From the NCBI GenBank assembly GCA_049318685.1, contig JBMOFW010000013.1:1-25543 (forward strand): a stretch of DNA of 25,543 bases, read 5' to 3'. The notes beneath the pieces are model-generated. The model had not been told where the DNA came from. It worked only from the letters and a program-made list of their open reading frames with translations, and searched no databases. Numbering within the stretch: the first letter of the stretch is position 1; every line of letters begins with the position of its first letter. The stretch comes from JAIXWP01 sp049318685. GTDB lineage: Bacteria; Bacteroidota; Bacteroidia; Flavobacteriales_D; Sanyastnellaceae. Positions 15,276-22,622 of the stretch are shown piece by piece. A program made the translations under genes and the position numbers.

Positions 15276-16523
15276 TTATTCGTAACGCAGTGCCTCAATG
15301 GGGTCAAGTTTTGCCGCCTTGCTGGCAGGATAGTAGCCAGACAATATGCTAACAAAGAAACAAATCAATGTGCCAAAAAGAATCCACAGCCAAGGAATCG
15401 TGAAACTTGTTCCGATGACCATACTTACGATATTACCCACGAGAATACCCAAAATAATACCAATAAACCCACCGATTTGCCCAATGACAATGGATTCAAC
15501 CAGAAACTGTTGACGAATGGTTTTGGCGCTGGCACCGACAGATTTTCGGACTCCAATTTCTCGGGTGCGCTCAGTCACAGACACCAACATAATGTTCATG
15601 AGTCCAATACCTGCGCCCAATAAGGTGATTATACCAATACAGACCCCTCCGAACGTAATACCAGAAATCAGACCCAACAATTCTTCCACTAGGCTATTGC
15701 TCATTCGCAGATCGAAGGAATTGTTTTCACCAATTTTATCTTTACGCACAATGCGCATGATACCGAGGGCCTTGCTCACTGCGTCGTCCATAGATTTGGT
15801 GTCGTCGGTCAATATGTTGATTGAAAAATCCGTTTCCTCGGTTGTAAAGTTTTTCTTCGCATTCGTAATTGGAATCATACACTGATTATCGCCCGCGAAC
15901 CCAAACGTATTTCCTTTCGAAGCCAGCACGCCCACAACTTGGTATTTGTCGCTTCCGACAGAAATAAACCGACCAACGGGATCTGCAATGTTTTCAAATA
16001 ATTTGTCTTGAACATCAGCGCCAATGATGATTACATTGGTTCCATTGGTCATTTCACCTGCCGAGAAAATTCGCCCTTTGGCCAATTCGTACGAGGAAAG
16101 CTTGAAATAATGTTCGTCGCAACCCAGCAGAGTGACATTCGGATTGGTTTTGATGCTTTCGTATTTGAGCGTTGCCGCACCTTGGGCAAAAGCCGAAATG
16201 CTTACCAATGCACTTTCGCCAAATTCCTTTTTAAAGCGCATGGCTTGCTCATAGTCTATCACTTCTGCCACTTTTGCACTTTGACCATGACGACCGCCTC
16301 GAGAAGAATTACCGCTGCGAATGGTGAATGTATTGCTTCCTAATCGGGAAAACTCCGCGTTGATCTTGTTGCGAATAGCTTCGATAGCGGTGATCATGCC
16401 CACCAATGCCGTGATTCCGATGGCAATAATGGAAACTGTGAGTATAGTTCGCAGCATCTGACTTCGGATAGCCCGGAAGGCAATTCGAATATTTTCTTTA
16501 GTAGCCGCTTTGATCAAACTCAT
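15276..16523 (-). CDS. MacB/FtsX-type ABC transporter permease
   Basis: A 415-residue permease with the MacB topology. It has an N-terminal helix (about residues 25-47, T-I-L-T-V-S-I-I-A-I-G), a large periplasmic MacB_PCD domain (about 50-280), and an FtsX domain with three helices (about 285-405) containing the S-V-T-E-R-T-R-E-I-G-V-R-K-S-V-G-A motif and the ending D-P-I-E-A-L-R-Y-E. The start at 16523 fits the family N-terminus; the open frame extends into the aconitase gene but that part has no family match. Such permeases move lipids, lipoproteins or peptides by mechanotransmission together with a MacB-like ATPase. No ATPase gene is next to it; the ABC ATPase at 21984 is of another type. 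Confidence 0.9.
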   Translation of the reverse strand: MSLIKAATKENIRIAFRAIRSQMLRTILTVSIIAIGITALVGMITAIEAIRNKINAEFSRLGSNTFTIRSGNSSRGGRHGQSAKVAEVIDYEQAMRFKKEFGESALVSISAFAQGAATLKYESIKTNPNVTLLGCDEHYFKLSSYELAKGRIFSAGEMTNGTNVIIIGADVQDKLFENIADPVGRFISVGSDKYQVVGVLASKGNTFGFAGDNQCMIPITNAKKNFTTEETDFSINILTDDTKSMDDAVSKALGIMRIVRKDKIGENNSFDLRMSNSLVEELLGLISGITFGGVCIGIITLLGAGIGLMNIMLVSVTERTREIGVRKSVGASAKTIRQQFLVESIVIGQIGGFIGIILGILVGNIVSMVIGTSFTIPWLWILFGTLICFFVSILSGYYPASKAAKLDPIEALRYE

Positions 16524-16527
16524 AGTA

Positions 16528-16535
16528 CAAATATT
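16528..16535 (-). promoter_or_regulatory. Possible -7 box for the permease-pafA-M61 run
   Basis: Minus strand AATATTTG is one mismatch from TAnnTTTG and ends 4 bases before the ATG at 16523. No TTG lies at -33. Confidence 0.35.
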
Positions 16536-16563
16536 CAATTCAATCTTATTCATTGCTAAAAAA

Positions 16564-16594
16564 TTGTGATGAATGGCTCTGTGACGTATTTTCG
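16564..16594 (+). promoter_or_regulatory. Aconitase promoter
   Basis: TTG at 16564-16566 and TATTTTCG at 16587-16594 are 20 bases apart, which fits the spacing of the Bacteroidota -33/-7 promoter; the -7 box has one mismatch. The leader before the ATG at 16629 would be about 30 bases. This is the best-formed promoter in the window. Confidence 0.5.
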
Positions 16595-16628
16595 CACGGC
16601 AGAAAAAATTAGTCTGAATTATATACCC

Positions 16629-18905
16629 ATGAGCAATAAAGTTTTTGATCTCGACATGATCAAGGCGGTTTACAGCCGCTTCCCTGAGCGTGTAGAGGCC
16701 GCCCGCAAAGTGGTAGGCCGTCCATTGACACTCTCTGAAAAGATTTTGTACACCCACCTTTGGGATGGTAACGCCACCTCGGCTTATGTGCGTGGTAAGT
16801 CGTATGTTGACTTCGCCCCGGACCGTGTGGCTATGCAGGATGCCACCGCTCAAATGGCACTTTTGCAGTTCATGCAAGCTGGTCGCAAAAAAGTGGCTGT
16901 GCCTTCGACCGTGCATTGCGATCACTTGATCCAAGCTAGAGTAGGAGCGAGCACTGACTTGACAGAAGCTTTGAATAAGAATAACGAAGTATTTAACTTC
17001 CTATCCACAATTTCAAATAAATATGGAATTGGTTTTTGGAAGCCGGGTGCGGGTATCATTCACCAAGTAGTGCTCGAAAACTATGCTTTTCCTGGGGGCA
17101 TGATGATCGGTACTGACTCACACACCGTGAACGCTGGTGGATTGGGTATGGTCGCTATCGGTGTTGGCGGTGCCGACGCGATGGACGTGATGGCGGGAAT
17201 GGCTTGGGAACTGAAGTTTCCTAAACTCATCGGGATCAAATTGACGGGTAAGCTCAATGGCTGGGCTTCAGCAAAAGATGTGATTTTGAAAGTGGCTGGT
17301 ATTCTTACTGTGAAAGGTGGAACTGGCGCTATTGTAGAATATTTTGGCGATGGTGCTCAATCATTGAGCTGCACAGGTAAAGGTACTATCTGTAACATGG
17401 GTGCAGAGATCGGTGCAACAACATCGACATTCGGTTATGATGAAAGCATGGAACGTTACCTTCGTTCTACAGGCCGCTCTGAAGTTGCGGATTTAGCTAA
17501 CACGATCAAAGGTCACCTTACTGGTGATGATGAGGTTTATGCTAATCCTTCTGCCTATTTCGATGAAGTAATCGAAATTGACTTGAATACATTGGAGCCT
17601 CACTTGAACGGACCTTTCACTCCAGATTTGGCTACGCCAATCAGCAAGATGAAAGAAGAGGCAGCGAAAAATAACTGGCCAACGAAAGTTGAAGTGGGCT
17701 TGATTGGATCATGCACCAACTCTTCTTACGAAGATATCGCTCGTGCTGCATCTTTGGCAAAACAAGCGAATGAGAAAGGACTTAAGCCAAAAGCTGAGTT
17801 CAGTATCACTCCGGGTTCTGAAGTAGTGCGTTACACGATCAACCGCGATGGATTTATTGATATTTTCAATAAAATGGGAGCTACTGTATTCTCGAATGCT
17901 TGTGGTCCGTGCATCGGTATGTGGGCGCGTGTGGGCGCTGAGAAAAAAGAACGCAACACGATTGTACATTCTTTCAACCGTAACTTCCAAAGCCGCAACG
18001 ACGGTAATCCAAATACCTTGGCTTTTGTCGCTTCTCCTGAATTGACAACAGCGTTGGCGATTGCTGGTGATTTGACTTTCAACCCAATGACTGATTCATT
18101 GTTGAATGACAAAGGGGAGATGGTGAAATTGGATCCTCCAACAGGTGATGAATTGCCAATCAAAGGATTTGATGCTGAAGACGCAGGATATCAAGCGCCT
18201 GCGGAAGATGGCAGCGGTGTGGTCATTAGCGTTGCTCCGGACTCGGAACGCCTACAATTGTTGGATGCGTTCTCTTCATGGGATGGACAAAACATCACTG
18301 GCGCTCGTGTATTGATCAAAGCGAAAGGAAAATGTACCACTGACCACATTTCAATGGCCGGTCCATGGTTGCGTTTCCGCGGTCACTTGGATAATATCGC
18401 AAACAACACACTTATTGGAGCGACAAACTTCTTCAATGGTGAGCAAAATAAAGTAAAGAATGCATTAACCGGTGAATACGGTGAAGTACCAGCTACTCAG
18501 CGCGCATACAAAGCTGCCGGAGTCCCAACCATTGTAGTAGGAGATACCAACTACGGTGAAGGTTCTTCACGTGAGCACGCGGCAATGCAGCCTCGCCATC
18601 TCGGCGTAAGTGCGATATTGGTAAAATCATTTGCGCGTATTCACGAAACGAATTTGAAGAAGCAAGGTATGTTGGCCTTGACTTTTGCCAACGAGGCGGA
18701 TTACGATAAAATTCAAGAAGACGATGTGATCAATTTCACAGATCTGACTTCATTCGCTCCAGAGAAACAATTGCACTTGGAATTGAATCATGCTGATGGT
18801 TCTAAAGATGTGATTGCCGTTAATCATACGTACAATGCACAGCAAATCGAATGGTTTAAAGCTGGTGGTGCATTGAATTTGATTCGGATGAGTTTGAACA
18901 AATAA
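16629..18905 (+). CDS. acn: Aconitate hydratase (mitochondrial-type)
   Basis: A 758-residue aconitase converting citrate to isocitrate through cis-aconitate in the citric acid cycle. The length and sequence fit the mitochondrial-type form (about 755 residues) found in Bacteroidota rather than AcnA (about 890) or AcnB. Iron-sulfur cluster cysteines are visible in G-S-C-T-N-S-S-Y-E-D and in N-A-C-G-P-C-I-G-M-W. Other family motifs are T-V-H-C-D-H-L, G-T-D-S-H-T-V-N and G-E-G-S-S-R-E-H-A-A in the swivel domain. The start at 16629 (M-S-N-K-V-F-D-L-D-M-I) is preferred over a GTG at 16566 because a promoter lies over that GTG. The gene is followed by a strong terminator and appears to be a single-gene unit. 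Confidence 0.96.
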   Translation: MSNKVFDLDMIKAVYSRFPERVEAARKVVGRPLTLSEKILYTHLWDGNATSAYVRGKSYVDFAPDRVAMQDATAQMALLQFMQAGRKKVAVPSTVHCDHLIQARVGASTDLTEALNKNNEVFNFLSTISNKYGIGFWKPGAGIIHQVVLENYAFPGGMMIGTDSHTVNAGGLGMVAIGVGGADAMDVMAGMAWELKFPKLIGIKLTGKLNGWASAKDVILKVAGILTVKGGTGAIVEYFGDGAQSLSCTGKGTICNMGAEIGATTSTFGYDESMERYLRSTGRSEVADLANTIKGHLTGDDEVYANPSAYFDEVIEIDLNTLEPHLNGPFTPDLATPISKMKEEAAKNNWPTKVEVGLIGSCTNSSYEDIARAASLAKQANEKGLKPKAEFSITPGSEVVRYTINRDGFIDIFNKMGATVFSNACGPCIGMWARVGAEKKERNTIVHSFNRNFQSRNDGNPNTLAFVASPELTTALAIAGDLTFNPMTDSLLNDKGEMVKLDPPTGDELPIKGFDAEDAGYQAPAEDGSGVVISVAPDSERLQLLDAFSSWDGQNITGARVLIKAKGKCTTDHISMAGPWLRFRGHLDNIANNTLIGATNFFNGEQNKVKNALTGEYGEVPATQRAYKAAGVPTIVVGDTNYGEGSSREHAAMQPRHLGVSAILVKSFARIHETNLKKQGMLALTFANEADYDKIQEDDVINFTDLTSFAPEKQLHLELNHADGSKDVIAVNHTYNAQQIEWFKAGGALNLIRMSLNK

Positions 18906-18932
18906 TTGAAATTCAGTTTTAGACGATATAAG

Positions 18933-18966
18933 AACCGCTTCATCCCGATGAAGCGGTTTTTTTTTT
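18933..18966 (+). terminator. Rho-independent terminator after aconitase
   Basis: AACCGCTTCATC pairs with GATGAAGCGGTT around a very small loop (CC, or CCCG if the top pair opens), and a run of ten T follows. It lies 28 bases after the stop codon. Confidence 0.93.
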
Positions 18967-18995
18967 CGAATCATTCAATATCGAACAGTTATTTG

Positions 18996-19003
18996 TAATA
19001 TTG
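18996..19003 (+). promoter_or_regulatory. Possible -7 box for the outer-membrane protein gene
   Basis: TAATATTG is one mismatch from TAnnTTTG, 26 bases before the ATG. The leader after it is A/T-rich and has no Shine-Dalgarno sequence, which is usual for well-translated Bacteroidota genes. Confidence 0.35.
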
Positions 19004-19029
19004 GGATCTAAATTTAATTAAATCAAATT

Positions 19030-19695
19030 ATGAAAAAGAACATTACTCTCCTGATGTTTGCGGTAGCAGTTTTTTTAGTAAGCAATACATCCAACGCCCA
19101 ATTATCTTATGGTGGCCGTCTTGGTCTCAACTTGGCTAATATCTCTGGCGACTATGAAGACTCTGAGGCGCCGGGTATGCTCACATCTTTTTATGTAGGT
19201 GGTGCTTTGAACTATGAACTTAGTGACAAGTTGTTTCTCGCTCCTGAGTTAAACTTCTCTGTAAAAGGGGCTAGAAGTAATTATGAATCAACGATTACAT
19301 TTTTTGGTGTTACCACAACTACGAAAGTTGATGTAAAATCTTCAATGAGCTATCTCGAAGTTCCAATTAACATCGGATTTAAATTCTCAGATGCATTGAG
19401 CGTAAAAGCAGGACCTTACATCGGACTTTTGATGAGTGCAAAATCAAAAGGAACTTCAGAAGCGACTATTGACGGCGTGACGACTACTACAGATGTTGAC
19501 GACGATAGCAAAGATGGTTTGGCAGGTACAGATTTCGGAGTAAATGTAGGTTTAGCCTATGCTTTGGAAAGCGGTTTGGGCTTTGAAGCTCGTTTTTCTC
19601 AAGGTTTGTCAAACATTTATGATATAGATGGTTTGGACGATAAGTTCTCAAATCGTGTCATTTCAATCGGTGTTTTCTACCTTTTGGGAAATTAA
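19030..19695 (+). CDS. Outer-membrane beta-barrel (porin-like) protein
   Basis: A 221-residue exported protein. The signal peptide is cut after S-N-A-Q near residue 24. The mature part is built from alternating amphipathic strands with glycine turns, such as L-S-Y-G-G-R-L-G-L-N-L-A-N, L-F-L-A-P-E-L-N-F-S-V-K-G and A-Y-A-L-E-S-G-L-G-F-E-A-R-F-S, and ends R-V-I-S-I-G-V-F-Y-L-L-G-N with an aromatic residue in the last strand. This fits the PorT/OMP_b-brl_2 type of eight-stranded barrel. An acidic loop (D-V-D-D-D-S-K-D-G) lies between strands. The function is not predictable; such proteins are often abundant structural porin-like proteins. The gene sits alone between two terminators. Confidence 0.88.
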   Translation: MKKNITLLMFAVAVFLVSNTSNAQLSYGGRLGLNLANISGDYEDSEAPGMLTSFYVGGALNYELSDKLFLAPELNFSVKGARSNYESTITFFGVTTTTKVDVKSSMSYLEVPINIGFKFSDALSVKAGPYIGLLMSAKSKGTSEATIDGVTTTTDVDDDSKDGLAGTDFGVNVGLAYALESGLGFEARFSQGLSNIYDIDGLDDKFSNRVISIGVFYLLGN

Positions 19696-19715
19696 TTATC
19701 AACGACTTTGCCTAA

Positions 19716-19752
19716 AAAAAGCCTCTTGCGTTGAGACGTTAGAGGCTTTTTC
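19716..19752 (+). terminator. Rho-independent terminator between the barrel protein gene and lpxC/fabZ
   Basis: AAAAAGCCTCT pairs with AGAGGCTTTTT; inside the loop CGT pairs with ACG after a 2x2 internal loop. The run of T that follows serves the plus strand, and the A run on the left lets the hairpin work on the minus strand as well, although no minus-strand gene needs it here. Confidence 0.85.
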
Positions 19753-19756
19753 ATTT

Positions 19757-19764
19757 TAACTTCG
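19757..19764 (+). promoter_or_regulatory. Possible -7 box for lpxC/fabZ
   Basis: TAACTTCG is one mismatch from TAnnTTTG, 4 bases before the ATG at 19769. A TTG at 19731-19733, inside the loop of the upstream terminator, is 23 bases away, at the long end of the usual range. Confidence 0.35.
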
Positions 19765-19768
19765 CCGC

Positions 19769-21202
19769 ATGAGTTCAAAACAGAGAACATTGAGCGCGCC
19801 TGTGCACCTTTCTGGTGTTGGGCTTCATACCGGAGCTGTTGTCAATTTGACGATCCTACCTGCAGCGGAAAATCACGGGTATAAATTTCAACGTGTCGAT
19901 CTTCCCGAACAACCCATCATTCGGGCCGACGCGGATTTGGTGGTCAACACCCAACGCGGCACCACTTTGGAAGAAAATGGCGCCCGGGTGCATACCACAG
20001 AACATGTTTTGGCTGCAATTTATGGCTGCAAGATCGACAATGCCCTGATACAAGTAGATGGTCCTGAAATTCCTATTATGGATGGGTCGGCTTGGCATTT
20101 CGTGCGAGCCATTGAAGAAGTGGGATACACAGAGCAAAGTGCGGAAAGACAATACTTAACCCTTACCGAGAATATTACCTATGAGGATGAACAGCGAGGC
20201 ATCGAAATGCTCGCCGTTCCTACCATTGGTGGAGAGTTTCGCGTAACCGTGATGGTGGATTATAATTCGCCTATTTTGGGGACGCAACACGCCCATATGT
20301 ACCAACTCAATCATTTTATCGATGAAATCAGCCGATGCCGCACGTTTGTTTTCTTAAGAGAACTCGAATTGCTCGCAAAGAATGGGCTGATTAAAGGCGG
20401 TAGTCTTGATAATGCCATTGTCATGGTAGATCAACCTTATACAGATGATCAAATCAAGGACATTTTGCGTCAATTGGGTAAAGAAGATTTGGAAGTGAAA
20501 GTTGAAGGTATTGGCGTACTGAACACGGTGAAATTGCAGTTTGAAAACGAACCTGCTCGACATAAACTTCTCGATATTGTAGGAGACCTGGCATTGGTAG
20601 GGCGTTTTATTCGCGGTCATATACTTGCTGCACGCCCTGGGCATTTTGGCAATGTTGAGTTTGCGAAAATCCTAAAAGGACTTATCAAGAAACAAAAGGA
20701 AGCAGCGCCAACATTTGATCTCGCGAAGAAGCCGCTCTACGATATTAATGATATCGCGAAAATGCTACCCCATCGTTACCCATTCCTATTGGTAGATAAG
20801 ATTTTGGAAATGGATGCTGAAAGTGTTGTGGGAATTAAGAATGTGACCATGAATGAACCCTTCTTTCAAGGTCACTTCCCGAATAATCCAGTGATGCCTG
20901 GGGTGCTCCAAGTGGAGGCCATGGCGCAAGTAGGAGGAATTTTTGCGTTGTCACAAGTACCCGATCCGGAAAATTACAGCACCTATTTCATGAAAATTGA
21001 TGGGGTGAAATTCAAACAGAAAGTACTGCCCGGAGATACACTCATATTCCGTTTATCTCTCGAGTCGCCAATTCGTCGCGGATTGGTAAATATGAAAGGA
21101 ATAGCTTATGTCAACGGTAAAGAAGTTTGTGAGGCCACGATGCTTGCGCAGGTGATCAGAGACCGTGTGCCAAAAGAAACCAATCAAGCCGCTACAGCAT
21201 GA
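19769..21202 (+). CDS. lpxC/fabZ: Bifunctional LpxC deacetylase / FabZ dehydratase
   Basis: A 477-residue fusion. Residues 1 to about 305 are LpxC, the zinc UDP-3-O-acyl-N-acetylglucosamine deacetylase and committed step of lipid A synthesis. Zinc ligands are His79 in H-T-T-E-H-V-L-A-A, and His265 and Asp269 in H-K-L-L-D-I-V-G-D-L; His284 in R-G-H-I-L-A-A is the catalytic histidine. After a linker, residues about 324-470 are FabZ, the 3-hydroxyacyl-ACP dehydratase, with L-P-H-R-Y-P-F-L-L-V-D and the catalytic segment F-Q-G-H-F-P-N-N-P-V-M-P-G. The fusion is a known trait of Bacteroidota and joins two enzymes competing for 3-hydroxyacyl-ACP. The stop overlaps lpxA by 4 bases. Confidence 0.97.
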   Translation: MSSKQRTLSAPVHLSGVGLHTGAVVNLTILPAAENHGYKFQRVDLPEQPIIRADADLVVNTQRGTTLEENGARVHTTEHVLAAIYGCKIDNALIQVDGPEIPIMDGSAWHFVRAIEEVGYTEQSAERQYLTLTENITYEDEQRGIEMLAVPTIGGEFRVTVMVDYNSPILGTQHAHMYQLNHFIDEISRCRTFVFLRELELLAKNGLIKGGSLDNAIVMVDQPYTDDQIKDILRQLGKEDLEVKVEGIGVLNTVKLQFENEPARHKLLDIVGDLALVGRFIRGHILAARPGHFGNVEFAKILKGLIKKQKEAAPTFDLAKKPLYDINDIAKMLPHRYPFLLVDKILEMDAESVVGIKNVTMNEPFFQGHFPNNPVMPGVLQVEAMAQVGGIFALSQVPDPENYSTYFMKIDGVKFKQKVLPGDTLIFRLSLESPIRRGLVNMKGIAYVNGKEVCEATMLAQVIRDRVPKETNQAATA

Positions 21203-21978
21203 GCAATTTTACCATAATCGACCCAAAAGCAAAAATTGGGGTTAACGTTGAAATAGGACCTTTTACCACCATAGCTGGTGATGTCGAAATCGGAGACGGA
21301 ACTTGGATTGGTCCGAATGTCACCATCATGGATGGCGCCCGCATTGGTAAAAATTGCCGCATTTTTCCTGGTGCAGTGATCTCCGCCATTCCTCAGGACC
21401 TCAAATTTGAAGGTGAGCAAACAACCACAGAAATTGGAGATAATACAACTATCCGAGAGTGTTGTACACTTAATCGAGGAACCAAAGATCGTTTCAAAAC
21501 GAAAGTTGGCAAGAATTGCTTGCTGATGGCGTATGTGCACATTGCCCATGATGCTTTCGTTGGTGACAACTGCATCATTGCCAATTCAGGAAATATCGCT
21601 GGTCACGTTGATATTGAGGATTGGGTTATTATTGAAGGGGTGGTAGCAGTTCAACAATTTGTTCGCATTGGGCAGCACAGTTTCATTGCCGGTGGCTCAT
21701 TGGTGAGAAAGAATGTGCCTCCATTTATCAAAGCGGCTCGTGAACCACTTAGCTATGCCGGTGTAAATTCAATTGGTCTGCGCCGCCGTGGCTTTGAAAA
21801 CGAAACAATCACCAATATCGAAGATGTGTACCGTACAATTTACGTACACAACAATAATATTGGCATTGCGATGCATGCTGCGGAAATGGAATTGCCGAAT
21901 ACACCAGAAAAAGAGACTATTCTCGGATTCATTCGGGCTTCGGATAAAGGTATTATCCGCGGTCCTCAAGGCTTGTAG
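21199..21978 (+). CDS. lpxA: Acyl-ACP--UDP-N-acetylglucosamine O-acyltransferase
   Basis: LpxA adds a 3-hydroxyacyl chain to UDP-GlcNAc, the first step of lipid A synthesis. The 259-residue protein has a left-handed beta helix of hexapeptide repeats (I-G-P-F-T-T, I-G-D-G-T-W, I-G-P-N-V-T, I-G-K-N-C-R) with the catalytic histidine region Y-V-H-I-A-H-D, then a C-terminal helical domain that begins near L-R-R-R-G-F. The ATG overlaps the lpxC/fabZ TGA by 4 bases, so the two are translationally coupled and supply consecutive pathway steps. The next gene starts 5 bases after the stop. Confidence 0.96.
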   Translation: MSNFTIIDPKAKIGVNVEIGPFTTIAGDVEIGDGTWIGPNVTIMDGARIGKNCRIFPGAVISAIPQDLKFEGEQTTTEIGDNTTIRECCTLNRGTKDRFKTKVGKNCLLMAYVHIAHDAFVGDNCIIANSGNIAGHVDIEDWVIIEGVVAVQQFVRIGQHSFIAGGSLVRKNVPPFIKAAREPLSYAGVNSIGLRRRGFENETITNIEDVYRTIYVHNNNIGIAMHAAEMELPNTPEKETILGFIRASDKGIIRGPQGL

Positions 21979-21983
21979 TTATT

Positions 21984-22622
21984 TTGGAAATTAATCTAAC
22001 GAATATTGGCAAACGGTACCAGAAAGAATGGATCTTTCGGGGAATAAATGCTGATTTTCTTCAAGGCGATTGTATTGCCATTCTCGGTGCAAACGGTAGT
22101 GGAAAATCTACATTACTACAGGTCTTAAGCGGATATTTGACGCCGAGTGAGGGAATAATTTCTTGGAAGAATGACGGCATCCGAATTGGAGTAGATTATA
22201 TTTTCAAGTATGTATCACTCGCTACGCCGTACATGACCAATTACGACGAATTCACCTTGAAAGAAAATATTGATTTTTTTTCTTCTTTTAAATCTTTTCG
22301 CAATCAACTTAACGCTACGGATGTTGCTGAATTGATGGGGCTTTCGAAAGCCTATAACAAGCCGTTGAAATTTTATTCGAGCGGAATGAAGCAACGTGTA
22401 AAATTAGGAATGGCTATTCTGGCGGATACACCTTTACTGCTGCTCGACGAACCATCGTCTCACTTAGATGCCAACGCGATTTCGTGGTATCAAGAATTGC
22501 TTCGTGTAAATGCCCATGATCGGATTGTTTTTATTGCATCGAATAAAGAAGAGGCCGAAACTATTGGCTGCACCAAGCAAATATTAATCGAAGCGTTTAA
22601 GCAACCTGATGTCCGGGTCTAA
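21984..22622 (+). CDS. ABC transporter ATP-binding protein
   Basis: A 212-residue ABC ATPase. Walker A is G-A-N-G-S-G-K-S-T, the signature is Y-S-S-G-M-K-Q-R, Walker B is L-L-L-L-D-E-P-S, and the D-loop is S-H-L-D. The H-loop histidine is replaced by Asn (F-I-A-S-N-K-E-E-A); Bacteroidota members of this group often show the same change, so loss of function is not implied. The start is probably the TTG at 21984, 5 bases after lpxA; no in-frame ATG precedes Walker A at a sensible distance. No permease gene follows, so the partner must be encoded elsewhere. The 3' end overlaps DUF4301 by 26 bases. Confidence 0.88.
   Translation: MEINLTNIGKRYQKEWIFRGINADFLQGDCIAILGANGSGKSTLLQVLSGYLTPSEGIISWKNDGIRIGVDYIFKYVSLATPYMTNYDEFTLKENIDFFSSFKSFRNQLNATDVAELMGLSKAYNKPLKFYSSGMKQRVKLGMAILADTPLLLLDEPSSHLDANAISWYQELLRVNAHDRIVFIASNKEEAETIGCTKQILIEAFKQPDVRV

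Noticed and set aside
15126..15623. Plus-strand 165-codon frame over the pafA/permease junction
   Set aside because: It covers the 3' end of the permease and the pafA start on the other strand and has no protein-like pattern.
16524..16934. N-terminal extension of the permease into the aconitase gene
   Set aside because: The extra residues have no family match, and a -7 box and the normal MacB-type N-terminus indicate a start at 16523.
19769..21202. LpxC-FabZ fusion as a novelty
   Set aside because: It is a well-known feature of Bacteroidota.
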